The notes under the pieces: generated by a model
What the model saw: the letters and a program-made list of their open reading frames with translations, nothing else
Databases searched by the model: none
Told to the model about the DNA's origin: nothing
Translations under genes and position numbers: made by a program
Source: Elstera cyanobacteriorum
Lineage (GTDB): Bacteria; Pseudomonadota; Alphaproteobacteria; Elsterales; Elsteraceae
Assembly: GCF_002251735.1 (NCBI RefSeq)
Contig: NZ_NOXS01000033.1
Location: forward strand, 1-64,000
Reading direction: 5' to 3'
DNA length: 64,000 bases
Part shown: positions 1 through 8,025 of the stretch, piece after piece
How the letters are laid out: the number at the start of each line of letters is the position of its first letter
Numbering within the stretch: the first letter of the stretch is position 1

Positions 1-47
1 GAATCACGTCACCAACCCCGACGCGAGGGGTTTTTCGAGGTGTCCAG

Positions 48-476
48 ATGTCTTACGCCTTGAGTCGCCGGTTTGGCTGGATTTACGTTGATGCGCCACG
101 TGACACGGCGGCGTTTATAGCGGCCTACTTGCGTAAGGTAGATCCTGTTTGGGCAGGGCCGGCGCATGGTGCCCCCTGCCCGCTTGGGGCTTTCTGGTCA
201 GCGATCAACAAAGTTCGGGTGCTCGGCCCAGCCCCGATCATTGATGCCATCAGGGCGGTTCAGGTCATGGAGGGGGCGGCGGATTTCTTCACTGTGCCGA
301 CCCCCTCGATGCGAGAAGCCCTACTTGATGCGGTAGACATGGTACTTCTTCCGATGTTGGACGGTATCGTGGTCCAAGACGCTAAGTTTCTTGCCGAGGC
401 GGCTATCGAGGCATTCGGACTCGATGCGGAAGGTAAGGATCGAATCCAGCGGCGGATGGAGGTGGTCGCGGTGTGA
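48..476 (+). CDS. Hypothetical protein, first gene of a nuclease pair
   Basis: I do not recognise this 142-aa protein. It is rich in Ala and hydrophobic residues with short amphipathic helices and shows no clear motif. The ATG at 48 is preceded by GAGGTG with 5-nt spacing, which supports this start. The frame is nevertheless open to the left edge of the window, so the protein could begin further upstream. Its TGA overlaps the start of the next gene, a PD-(D/E)XK-like protein, so the two are very likely translationally coupled and work together. Function unknown; a partner subunit of a restriction-like enzyme is an inference from position only. Confidence 0.6.
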   Translation: MSYALSRRFGWIYVDAPRDTAAFIAAYLRKVDPVWAGPAHGAPCPLGAFWSAINKVRVLGPAPIIDAIRAVQVMEGAADFFTVPTPSMREALLDAVDMVLLPMLDGIVVQDAKFLAEAAIEAFGLDAEGKDRIQRRMEVVAV

Positions 477-1711
477 TGCGAGAGATTGATCGCGAGATTT
501 CTGACTATGCGGCGGGAATCTTCCTCCGGCATTTCCGCTCTGGCGGGCTTCTCGGTGCGGAAAGTCCCTCGCTTGATCTCGTCCGCGATATTGATCTTCT
601 GCGCGCGCATTGGGCGATCTCCGCGCCGGTGCGGGAGTTCTTGCAGTACCTCCTAGCGCATCGACATGACGCGCAAGCCCTGCTGCAGTTTCAGAGGCGC
701 ACGGATGACGCGGTCGCGCGGGGGAGGATTGATGCTCGTGCTTCGGTGATCGCGCGACGTGTGGCCGGTCATCCCTCCCTCACTGTATCCGAAGAGCCAG
801 TGCGCTCGTTCAACACCGGCCCGAATCAAGTGGTTGCGTGGGTGGTGCAAATGGCTGCCACTTATGCCGAACAGCTCTTTGCTATGCCTCCAAAGATTTC
901 AGCTTATACCGGTCTGATCGAGACGGCGATGAAGGAAATTTCGGCGGTGAAGCGGCTTGATGCGCTGCGGGAGCCGCTCAAGCACGTCATAATGGGGCGT
1001 AGGCCGGGGCCTAATGTGTTGCGGGACGCGGCGCGATCAAGGCGACTGATCTATCGTTATGCGATTGCCGCGTATATGGCACTGACCGGGATCGAGGCGG
1101 GAAACGAAGCCGCGCTTGCAAGCGTGCTACACAGCACGCTCCTTGGCCCGCTTGAAGTATGGCGGCGCTTCGAGCTGGCGGTTGCCTCAGGGATTGGCGA
1201 AGCCCTTTCGTTGGAACTTGCACTCCCGCTTCGCTTGTCTGTCCTCGATGCCAGTCCTGGTCAGCCAGTGCTGCGCTGTGGCCGTCTCTCGCTATTCTGG
1301 CAGTCAGGGGGCGGCCTGTACATGCCGCCTGCGCCAGAACCTTCGGAGATGCGTCTTGCAGCCGTCCTTGCAGCCTATGGCATGGCATCTGCGGCGGATC
1401 GTCCCGATCTGGTGCTCGTCGATAACCAAGCCGAGCGCGTAGTGGCCATCATCGAGGTGAAGTATCTGACTGGAGACACGGCCAGTGCCCGATTTCAGGA
1501 AGCGGCAGGGCAAATCATTCGGTATGGGCGGGGGTACACTGGCGAAACTGACCTTCCCGCCTTAATTCGGCGATCGTTGATAGTGTTGAGCCAAGCAGCC
1601 CCTACTCTCCTCAATGACACAGCGGTTGCGCCACGCGCGGTGGATTTCAACGGAATCAAGTCGGGGCTTCTGAGGGATTGGGTGCGCGATTGGCTTTCTT
1701 CGGTGGCCTGA
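473..1711 (+). CDS. PD-(D/E)XK nuclease-like protein
   Basis: About 412 aa. Most of the chain is alpha-helical and unrecognised. The last third carries a nuclease-like core: RPDLVLVD near residue 312, then IIEVKY with the E-x-K pair near 328-330, followed by a helix with a conserved-looking Gln (AAGQIIRYG). This D...ExK spacing is typical of PD-(D/E)XK endonucleases. Either GTG 473 (GTGA overlap) or ATG 476 (TGATG overlap) can be the start, with GGAGGTG upstream. The stop lies only 6 bp from the stop of a convergent DNA methyltransferase gene, which makes a restriction-endonuclease role plausible. That role is inferred; the specificity part is not identifiable. Confidence 0.6.
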   Translation: MMREIDREISDYAAGIFLRHFRSGGLLGAESPSLDLVRDIDLLRAHWAISAPVREFLQYLLAHRHDAQALLQFQRRTDDAVARGRIDARASVIARRVAGHPSLTVSEEPVRSFNTGPNQVVAWVVQMAATYAEQLFAMPPKISAYTGLIETAMKEISAVKRLDALREPLKHVIMGRRPGPNVLRDAARSRRLIYRYAIAAYMALTGIEAGNEAALASVLHSTLLGPLEVWRRFELAVASGIGEALSLELALPLRLSVLDASPGQPVLRCGRLSLFWQSGGGLYMPPAPEPSEMRLAAVLAAYGMASAADRPDLVLVDNQAERVVAIIEVKYLTGDTASARFQEAAGQIIRYGRGYTGETDLPALIRRSLIVLSQAAPTLLNDTAVAPRAVDFNGIKSGLLRDWVRDWLSSVA

Positions 1712-1717
1712 CGCCGA

Positions 1718-2983
1718 TCATGCAGGGATGCGGAGGGCCGATTTGTCGGGTATTTCGGATTTCCCGGCCTTACGCCTCAGTTCCGGCGGGCGACTCGCCC
1801 CACCATCTGCAAAGAGCGGCACATCCTTCTCATTCACGGGCCTCGCGCAAGGCGACGAGATCCCGTAAGGGTTGCCTCGTTCTTTAGGAAGTGACTGCAC
1901 TGTTGGTACGAAGCGGGCTCGAGCTCCAAGTAGGTATTCCTCAGATAGCTCGCAACATACCCAGCGGCGACGTAGATTCTCAGCGACGACGCCGGTGACG
2001 CAGGACCCGCCAAAAGGATCAACTACGAGGTCGCCTGGGTCTGTTAGGAAGCGAATGAAATATTCGGGAAGTTGCGCAGGGAAGCGTGCGGGATGGATCG
2101 CTATATTCTCTGCACGACAATGATCCTGATAACGACCATTGGACTCAGTATTGGCTATAGCTAATAGGTTTGGTGGTACTGAGCCGCCATTATCCTTATT
2201 GAATTTTTCCGAGATGTCATGGCCAGAGGGACGCAATTTGGCAGTATAGCCGTTCTTCAGCAGATGTTCCATAGACTTGGAATATGGTTGAAGGATGCGC
2301 TTGTTGTTGGCTTTGGGAAAAGGAGTCTTCGCCAACCACCAGACGGTGTTCACTGCGTCTTTGACGCGTACACGGCGGACATTGACCCATTCGGCGGGAG
2401 TAGGAAGCTTTGATGGGTTCCACCAATAGTGCTCTTGGCACAGGTGAAAACCATACTCCTCAACAAGCATGATGAGTAGTTTGAAGTGATATAGGCTGCG
2501 GGTTGGTTGGCCGGGTTTCCATGCGCCACCGATATCAATGACTAGGCTTCCGCTGTCTTTCAGGACGGTGCGGAACCCTTCCGCAAAGGGCCGGAACCAT
2601 TCGCAATACTCGTCGGCATCTTCGTTACCGTAGCTCTTCTTACGGACTAGGCCGAAAGGCGGGCTGGTCATGATAAGATCGACGCTGCTCGGCTTAGCCT
2701 TATTGAAAAGATAGCTTCGGCTGTCACCCCAGAGTATTTCCCCGTGCTTTGTCGAAAGGAAGCTACGAAGCATCTTAGCTGGATAGTCGCATAGGTCAAT
2801 TTTTTGATCTTTTTGTTTAGAAACCGCTTCATAATTGAGGTTATTATGAAGGAAACGGATGTATTCGCTAATATTTTTATAACCTTTGGAGGCGGCAGCG
2901 ACTTCAAAAGCGATGCGCTCTTCCTCTGTCAGGCGGATATTGGTGATTTTTGTTCTTGGATTCTCTGCTCTTGGCCGCGCCAT
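1718..2983 (-). CDS. DNA methyltransferase with N-terminal RHH domain
   Basis: 421 aa. Residues 1-50 look like a ribbon-helix-helix or relaxosome-type DNA-binding head (NIRLTEEERIAFEVAA, then KNISEYIRFL). The catalytic part has TSPPF at 106-110 (motif IV) and DPFGGS at 322-327 (the SAM-binding motif I), in the IV-before-I order of beta-class amino-methyltransferases. TSPP is most often seen in N4-cytosine enzymes, but N6-adenine cannot be excluded. The start is supported by GGGGGAG just upstream. The gene is convergent with the PD-(D/E)XK gene at 473-1711. The RHH head could bind its own promoter and set its expression, as N-terminal HTH domains do in some type II methyltransferases; that is inference. 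Confidence 0.85.
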   Translation of the reverse strand: MARPRAENPRTKITNIRLTEEERIAFEVAAASKGYKNISEYIRFLHNNLNYEAVSKQKDQKIDLCDYPAKMLRSFLSTKHGEILWGDSRSYLFNKAKPSSVDLIMTSPPFGLVRKKSYGNEDADEYCEWFRPFAEGFRTVLKDSGSLVIDIGGAWKPGQPTRSLYHFKLLIMLVEEYGFHLCQEHYWWNPSKLPTPAEWVNVRRVRVKDAVNTVWWLAKTPFPKANNKRILQPYSKSMEHLLKNGYTAKLRPSGHDISEKFNKDNGGSVPPNLLAIANTESNGRYQDHCRAENIAIHPARFPAQLPEYFIRFLTDPGDLVVDPFGGSCVTGVVAENLRRRWVCCELSEEYLLGARARFVPTVQSLPKERGNPYGISSPCARPVNEKDVPLFADGGASRPPELRRKAGKSEIPDKSALRIPA

Positions 2984-3134
2984 TATATCTCCCCCTTTCG
3001 CTTACAGAAATACCTTAGCTGAGCCATTTCCGTAAAACAACAATCAAGAGGACTATCTGTATGACAAAAATCGTGTGAAGCTGGAACTTCCAAGCCTTTT
3101 TTAGGGCTAAGATATGCGTGATCCCATCTGCAAG

Positions 3135-3773
3135 TTAAGGGATGTCGGAAACACCCCTGAGGGCTGTCATGTCGATAATCCTATTCATCGCGTCAGCATC
3201 ATATTCTCCATTCTTATCCAGCAGGCAACTCCCCACCCGCGTACAAATCTCCCGATCCCTGGGCTCATCCTCAGCGATCAACTCCCATTCATCTCCGAGT
3301 TGCTCAGCCAAAGCCCGCATCTCCTCCAGCGGCGCTGGCGTCGCCCCATCCCAAAGCGAGAAGGCAAACCCGATCTCGCCACCGGGAACCGCCCGCCCGA
3401 ACACGCCCGTCCAAAGGATGCGGCCATTCTTGAGGCGATGGGCGTTATAGAGCCAGACCATGTCATCAACGGCATCGGCGGGGTCGATGGCATCCAGCGC
3501 CCATTCGTCCGGAAGGCTACCATCCGCCGCGTTGGTCAGCGGTTCGAGGTCAGTGAGCACCGTTCCCCAGGTCTGCTGCCAGAGGGTTTCCAGCCACGCC
3601 CAGGTGTCGAAGCGGAGTTTGTCGTAAGCGAGGCGCAGGGCGTAAAAGTCTCGCACTTCCCCCAGCGTCAGCCCGGCGGGGGGTTCTGTCTGGTTGGCCA
3701 CCCAGTCGAGGGCGCTGCGGGTGGCGGGATCGCGGTAGGCCAGGAGGGTTTCCGGCAGGGCGAGGCGGGTCAT
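3135..3773 (-). CDS. Hypothetical protein, second gene of nuclease operon
   Basis: 212 aa from the ATG at 3773, which overlaps the TGA of the preceding gene as ATGA; a longer frame begins at 3800 but would run into that gene. Acidic, Trp-rich and soluble by appearance, with no signal peptide or membrane segment. I do not recognise the family. Tight coupling to the PD-(D/E)XK protein at 3770-4585 suggests a dedicated partner such as a specificity, immunity or effector subunit, without evidence for which. Confidence 0.65.
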   Translation of the reverse strand: MTRLALPETLLAYRDPATRSALDWVANQTEPPAGLTLGEVRDFYALRLAYDKLRFDTWAWLETLWQQTWGTVLTDLEPLTNAADGSLPDEWALDAIDPADAVDDMVWLYNAHRLKNGRILWTGVFGRAVPGGEIGFAFSLWDGATPAPLEEMRALAEQLGDEWELIAEDEPRDREICTRVGSCLLDKNGEYDADAMNRIIDMTALRGVSDIP

Positions 3774-4585
3774 CGGTTCAGTCCCAGGGCAATGTGCCAT
3801 TGCTGGCGGCGGAAGAGGTCGAAAGGGTCAAGGTCGGCTTTCAACGGGCGGGCCGGTTGATCGGCGAGGTAGGTCTCGAAGCGCCGCAGCAGGTGGAACC
3901 AAGAGACGGCTCGCCATGCGCGCGCGGTTGCGCCGCTGGGGGCGTGGCCGTCCGGGGTGACGTAGAAGCTCGCAACCTCCGCCTCGGGAAACGCTTGCCG
4001 CAGATAAGCGGAATAGGGGCGGAGTTGGTCGGCGCTTAATCCAGCCCAGTGCTTGAACTCGACGGCGAGGGCGACGGATTTTCCGGCGGGTGTCGTCCAG
4101 GTGAGCAGGAGATCGATAAAGCCGCGTTTGCCCCGTTGGCGCAGGCCGGTGCCCACTTCCTTCCGCACGCTGAGGCTACCGGGGGCAATGTCCAGCGGGA
4201 GTGAGATGGGCGGCTCATCGTAAGCGCGTAAGCAGTTGGCGGCATCGATTAGTGCAGCAGCAAAGGCACGGCTGCGGGCTTCCGAGGTGGCGGCATCGTG
4301 ATAGGCGTTCGCCCCGAGAAAGACGGCCAGCCCACTGGACGATACCGGCTCCAGAAATTTCGCCGCGAAGGGCAGATGGTCGCCGTGGGTCAGCCCGTGG
4401 CGCGGATGAAACCCGAAGAGCCCGAGATCGGCTTTGCGGAGCACCTTGAAGTCCAATCCCTCCGGCAAGGGGCGCGTCACTTGTGCGGGCGGGATCGCCG
4501 CCAACATGTCCGCAATTCGGGCCATGACGCCGGGGGCTTCCCAGGGGAACGGTCGATCCGGCTCTTTGGGGCGTCTTGTTGGCAA
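3770..4585 (-). CDS. PD-(D/E)XK nuclease family protein
   Basis: 271 aa. A PD-(D/E)XK core is visible: GFIDLLLTW with D158, then ALAVEFKHW with E176 and K178, then ADQL with Q187, the usual D...E-x-K...Q order. Related proteins are often of unknown biological role and turn up in defence islands. The frame begins at a TTG (4585) with no convincing ribosome-binding site, and an internal ATG at 4525 is an alternative start. It heads a two-gene operon and is divergent from the XRE regulator at 4716; a perfect palindrome lies about 25 bp upstream of its start. Confidence 0.7.
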   Translation of the reverse strand: MPTRRPKEPDRPFPWEAPGVMARIADMLAAIPPAQVTRPLPEGLDFKVLRKADLGLFGFHPRHGLTHGDHLPFAAKFLEPVSSSGLAVFLGANAYHDAATSEARSRAFAAALIDAANCLRAYDEPPISLPLDIAPGSLSVRKEVGTGLRQRGKRGFIDLLLTWTTPAGKSVALAVEFKHWAGLSADQLRPYSAYLRQAFPEAEVASFYVTPDGHAPSGATARAWRAVSWFHLLRRFETYLADQPARPLKADLDPFDLFRRQQWHIALGLNR

Positions 4586-4609
4586 CGGGTCGGCCTAAAT
4601 CCGGGGCTG

Positions 4610-4629
4610 TTCTACGATTAATCGTAGAA
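4610..4629. promoter_or_regulatory. Perfect 20-bp palindrome, likely operator
   Basis: The 20 bases ttctacgattaatcgtagaa form a perfect inverted repeat. It sits in the divergent promoter region between the nuclease operon (start 4585, minus strand) and the XRE regulator (start 4716, plus strand), so the XRE protein is the obvious candidate binder. A second shared motif begins immediately to its right (see 5681-5700). Confidence 0.6.
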
Positions 4630-4715
4630 AAACTCCGTTCTCTGCTGCCTGTCAATCCCTGCTTTCGAGGCTTTGGGGTGTGGTGGCGGGACGGCTTCTT
4701 TGGGACGCTCGCGCT

Positions 4716-5105
4716 ATGACCGAAGCTGACGCGTCCGTTTCCCGTAAAGCCCGAGGGGCCGAGATTCTCCGCAAGCTGGGGCGGCGGGTGCGCGAGCTGC
4801 GGCGGGCGAAGGGTTTGACCCAGGAAGCCCTGGCCGAGTTGGTCGGCATCAGTGTCGATGGCATCAGCCAGATTGAGCGCGGCGTGAATTTCACCTCAAT
4901 GGTCCATGCTGAAGCCTTGGCCGACGCGGTCGGCGTACCGTTCCACGAGTTGTTTCGGCTGGAGCCGGTGCCGCCGCTGGAGGTGGACGCCGGGCGGCTG
5001 CTGGCGCTGTTCATTGCACAACCGCCCGAGGTTCGGCGCGCGATGCTGGAACAAGCCGAGGGGCTGGCCCAACTCGCGCGCCGTCTCACGTCTTCGGCTA
5101 GTTGA
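4716..5105 (+). CDS. XRE-family transcriptional regulator
   Basis: 129 aa from ATG 4716; the frame extends to a GTG at 4680 but the extra residues do not belong to the domain. A lambda-Cro-type HTH occupies about residues 18-72: LGRRVRELRRAKGLTQEALA, then SVDGISQIERGVNFTSM, where the QxxIERG end of the HTH is clear. The C-terminal 50 residues form Leu- and Ala-rich helices, probably for dimerisation. It is divergent from the PD-(D/E)XK operon with a perfect palindrome between them, which fits a controller role. Its last bases overlap the convergent gene at 5098-5592 by 8 bp. Confidence 0.85.
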   Translation: MTEADASVSRKARGAEILRKLGRRVRELRRAKGLTQEALAELVGISVDGISQIERGVNFTSMVHAEALADAVGVPFHELFRLEPVPPLEVDAGRLLALFIAQPPEVRRAMLEQAEGLAQLARRLTSSAS

Positions 5106-5592
5106 TCTGATATTCCACCAGCCAGCGGCCCTTCCCCTGATCCAGCCAGCGCAGCCGGTATTGGATCGGTAAGGTCGCGCCATTGGTTACGGCATCCCCG
5201 GCACAGAGCCGGACTTGCTCGCTCGGGCTCCAGGCGGTTTCGTGAGGCTTCTCGACTTCGATCAAGCGAAGTCCTTGCGTGCGCCCGGCGGGAGACGTCT
5301 CCACCGCGCCTTTGAGGGAGCGTAAGGTTGCGGAAGCGTCGCAGAACGGCAGGCTATCGATTTTCCCGCCGCCGATCCGGCTCACCTGAAAGCCGATCAC
5401 CACCAGCCCCAAAACGGTGATGATAAGTTTATCGCGCCGGGGCACCGGCTCCCAGACGCCCTTGTTGCGCCGATAGGTCGGCCCACGCCAGAGCAGAAAG
5501 AGCCCGAGGGGCGGAAAGACGAGGCAGGCGAGCAACGCGAACCAGTGCTTGCGGGTGACGGGAATAGCGGCGGTCGTGTCGATGTTAGACAT
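5098..5592 (-). CDS. Small membrane-anchored protein of unknown function
   Basis: 164 aa from ATG 5592, which has GGAGA about 6 bases upstream; a longer open frame to 5724 is not used. Two hydrophobic helices lie near residues 15-36 (HWFALLACLVFPPLGLFLLW) and 52-68, separated by a short basic loop, followed by a soluble C-terminal domain of about 90 residues with two Cys. The N-terminal helix pair resembles those of small two-TM proteins with an exported or cytosolic tail. No function can be assigned. It is convergent with the XRE gene. Confidence 0.6.
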   Translation of the reverse strand: MSNIDTTAAIPVTRKHWFALLACLVFPPLGLFLLWRGPTYRRNKGVWEPVPRRDKLIITVLGLVVIGFQVSRIGGGKIDSLPFCDASATLRSLKGAVETSPAGRTQGLRLIEVEKPHETAWSPSEQVRLCAGDAVTNGATLPIQYRLRWLDQGKGRWLVEYQIN

Positions 5593-5680
5593 AGGTCTCC
5601 TGTTCCGGCGCGGGCATGCGCCTGACGGTTTACGGGGTGGAGGATGACAAGGGGACGCGTCAAAAGCGGACGCGTTAACG

Positions 5681-5700
5681 GAGAAAAACTCCGTTTTCTC
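5681..5700. promoter_or_regulatory. Inverted repeat shared with the XRE/nuclease promoter
   Basis: gagaaaaactccgttttctc is a 7-bp inverted repeat with a 6-nt spacer in the divergent region between the membrane protein (start 5592) and the WYL regulator. A close, imperfect version (agaaaaactccgttctc) occurs at 4626-4642 next to the 20-bp palindrome. Sharing one motif between the two promoter regions suggests a common regulator, possibly the XRE or the WYL protein. Confidence 0.5.
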
Positions 5701-5828
5701 AGCCGTGCGGACTAGCGGCCCCACGGCAAAGCTTCGATAGTGATCGGGCCGGGGTGTTGCCTCCGTCCGCTTCTGACGCAGACGGACGCGAAGCTGACGG
5801 CAGACAAAGCCAGAAGCGGACCCCGGAG

Positions 5829-6824
5829 ATGCGCTACGACAAACCTGAAATGATCCTGCGCTTGGCGCTCTTGATGCAGGGCAGCGCCGAAGGGTTGCGG
5901 CTCGCCGATATCGAAAGCGCCTTCGCCGTCAGCCGCCGCACCGCAGAGCGCATGCGCGATGCAGTGATCCGGCTGTTTCCCCAGGTCGAGGAATTATCCG
6001 ACGGCGGACGGCAGAAGCGCTGGCGGTTGCCCTCTGGTCTGCGCCCGGCGCTGCTGGCCCCGACGCTGGAGGAATTGTCGGCCCTGGACGCGGCCGGGAA
6101 ACTGCTGGAGCAGGCCAGCCTCAAAACCCAAGCCGAGGCGTTACAGACCCTGGGCCAGAAACTCCGCGCCGCGCTGGCCCCGGCGATGCGCCGCCGTCTT
6201 GATCCCGACCTTGATGCGCTCAGTCAGGCCGAAGCCGTTACCCATCGGCCCGGTCCCTATGTGCCGATTGAGGGCGCGACTCTGGCGATTTTCCGGGAAG
6301 CCATCCTCGCCGGGCGCTGGATCGAAGCGCGTTACAGCCGCCGGACGAATGGAGCGGAGAGCGTGACGCGGCTGGTGCCCTTGGGCTTTCTCTATGGGCC
6401 ACGCCCGTTCCTGCTGGCCCAAAACCCGGAGTGGGATCGGCCACAGCATTACGCGCTGGACCGTTTCTCGGAGGTGCGGCTGCTGCCCGATCCGGCTCCG
6501 GTGTTGGACATTGATCTTGCCGCCTTCGTTCAGCGCAGCTTCGGCGTGTTTCAAGATGCCGAAGGGCCACGCCGGATCGTCTGGCGGTTTACGGCCCATG
6601 CGGCCCCCAATGCCCGCACCTACCGCTTTCATCCGACGCAAGAAATGATCGACCTGCCCGAGGGCGGTTTGGAAGTGCGCTTCACCGCCAGCAGCCTCTG
6701 GGAAATGGCGCTGCATCTCTTCGGCTGGGGGCCGGATGTGGAAGTGATCGAGCCGCCCGAGTTGCGGGAAGAACTTCTATTCCGCTGCCGCGAGGTGATG
6801 AGTGTTTATGCGTGCATCATATGA
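5829..6824 (+). CDS. HTH-WYL transcriptional regulator
   Basis: 331 aa from ATG 5829. The N-terminal part (MRYDKPEMILRLALLM, then LADIESAFAVSRRTAERM) is a winged HTH of the DeoR/HTH_11 kind. The middle and C-terminal parts match the WYL and WCX layout of YafY/PafC-type regulators, with RWIEARYSR in the WYL strand. WYL regulators bind nucleic-acid ligands and are frequent in phage-defence islands. Upstream in-frame GTG 5754 would add 25 residues; GGAG directly abuts the 5829 ATG, so the start is uncertain. It is divergent from the 5098-5592 gene and probably controls part of this island. Confidence 0.85.
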   Translation: MRYDKPEMILRLALLMQGSAEGLRLADIESAFAVSRRTAERMRDAVIRLFPQVEELSDGGRQKRWRLPSGLRPALLAPTLEELSALDAAGKLLEQASLKTQAEALQTLGQKLRAALAPAMRRRLDPDLDALSQAEAVTHRPGPYVPIEGATLAIFREAILAGRWIEARYSRRTNGAESVTRLVPLGFLYGPRPFLLAQNPEWDRPQHYALDRFSEVRLLPDPAPVLDIDLAAFVQRSFGVFQDAEGPRRIVWRFTAHAAPNARTYRFHPTQEMIDLPEGGLEVRFTASSLWEMALHLFGWGPDVEVIEPPELREELLFRCREVMSVYACII

Positions 6825-6888
6825 TTGACGATCTGGATGAAGAAGGGTAAATAATTTGCATTCCGTATGTTTTTGAGGGTGCATAACT

Positions 6889-7068
6889 ATGATGATAGAC
6901 AAGCAGACTTGGAGTGAAATTTGTAATTCATGCGGAATTACCACCCGCTTTCAAGCTTCGTATGTTGAGGATGGCGGTAGCTGGAATGAAAAATTTGAAT
7001 ATGATTGCCCGAAATGTGGGGAAAGTTTTGGTTTTGCGAGGACTTTCTCTCCTCCAGAACCTGTGTAA
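6889..7068 (+). CDS. Small zinc-ribbon protein (59 aa)
   Basis: A short gene with GAGGG about 9 bases ahead of its ATG. The 59-residue product has two Cys-x2-Cys knuckles, CNSC at 12-15 and CPKC at 40-43, separated by 24 residues: a textbook zinc ribbon. There is no signal peptide. It lies 64 bp after the WYL regulator on the same strand and is noticeably more AT-rich than that gene. It may bind nucleic acid or act as an adaptor; function unknown. An overlapping frame starting at 6914 is a shadow of it. Confidence 0.65.
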   Translation: MMIDKQTWSEICNSCGITTRFQASYVEDGGSWNEKFEYDCPKCGESFGFARTFSPPEPV

Positions 7069-7140
7069 ATTTCATTTTTATTATCATTGTATTGGTTTAT
7101 ATTTTCCTTCATATGGAAGCTCGGAGGAAAGTTTTTCCCT

Positions 7141-7485
7141 CTAGGTTAAATGCAATTCCGTGACCGGACCCTGATAGAGGCAGAGCGTATCCGCGTCCCG
7201 GCCTTCCAGCAGCACGATGGACAGCGTTCCTTGCGCGTGGGTCACGAGCGCCCTTAGATCGAAACCGGGTAGTTCGCGCCAGTCACGCAGCAGCCGCACC
7301 GGTACGCGGTCGAGACTGAACCCGACAACCAGCTTTGCTGCATAGCGCCCGGCGTCAAACCGCCCTGGAGGTTCGGCGTTCAGCAGAATCGGAACGAACC
7401 GCTGTGGTACAAACTCCGTCTCAAGACATAGATGAAAAATCCCGGTGGCGCGGTCGGCCACCGAGAGGGCAATGATCCCGGTCAT
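7141..7485 (-). CDS. Hypothetical protein in recombinase operon
   Basis: 114 aa, start ATG 7485 with GAGGATC upstream. Predicted soluble alpha/beta protein with alternating hydrophobic strands; no family recognised and no catalytic motif apparent. It lies 24 bp downstream of the papain/C39-like gene and is almost certainly co-transcribed with it and with the tyrosine recombinase. An inhibitor or partner of the papain-like protein is one possibility, purely from position. Confidence 0.55.
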   Translation of the reverse strand: MTGIIALSVADRATGIFHLCLETEFVPQRFVPILLNAEPPGRFDAGRYAAKLVVGFSLDRVPVRLLRDWRELPGFDLRALVTHAQGTLSIVLLEGRDADTLCLYQGPVTELHLT

Positions 7486-7509
7486 ATGATCCTCGTGGGA
7501 AGGGGGTGG

Positions 7510-8025
7510 TTAAACGCGGCGCAGCCGATAGACGCGCCGGGAGAAGCGATAGGGCGGCGTGCCGCTAAAACCGCAGTCGGCCAGGGGGAGCGGGCCGAAG
7601 CCCATGCTGTCGAAAAGATGCAGGTACTTGCTGCCGACCCGGTCGATGACGGTCCAATGTCCGCCTTCGGCGTGGCGGTAGGTCATCAGCAGGCTGGCCT
7701 CCGCCCGCGCCAGTCGGCGCAGGGTCGTGAAGGGGTTCGTCGGGGGCAGCATCAGCCGGTCCCAACTTAACGGCAGGGCTGGGCTCAACGTCTTGACGCA
7801 GGCCGTCAGCAGCAGTTCGACCGTTGGCCCGCCGCCGCCGTCAATCAGCGTCGTCAGCAGCCGATCATCCCGGTCCAGTGCCCGGCAGAGTGCGCGGAAC
7901 AGGCGGATAATCGCGGGTTGATCGAGATCGGGGGCAAGACGCAGCACGCCGTTGAGCACGGCATAGAGGCTGCAGAGATAATCCTCATCCCCCTGAAACC
8001 GGGGTTCGAGGGGTTCGCCGCTCAC
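7510..8025 (-). CDS. Putative papain/C39-fold cysteine protein
   Basis: 171 aa. It starts at GTG 8025 inside the stop codon of the recombinase gene (GTGA overlap). The N-terminus FQGDEDYLCSLYAVLNGV gives a Gln (Q11) seven residues before a Cys (C18) at the head of a long helix. A later segment has GHWTVIDRV with H123 and LHLFDS with D139. Gln-Cys-His-Asp in this order and spacing is the active-site plan of papain-like and C39-like peptidases. This is a fold-level guess from visible residues; homology has not been tested. No signal peptide, so it acts inside the cell. Confidence 0.5.
   Translation of the reverse strand: MSGEPLEPRFQGDEDYLCSLYAVLNGVLRLAPDLDQPAIIRLFRALCRALDRDDRLLTTLIDGGGGPTVELLLTACVKTLSPALPLSWDRLMLPPTNPFTTLRRLARAEASLLMTYRHAEGGHWTVIDRVGSKYLHLFDSMGFGPLPLADCGFSGTPPYRFSRRVYRLRRV

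Noticed and set aside
6914-7144. 76-aa open frame on the plus strand
   Set aside because: It overlaps the zinc-ribbon gene in another frame, has no ribosome-binding site and no familiar features.
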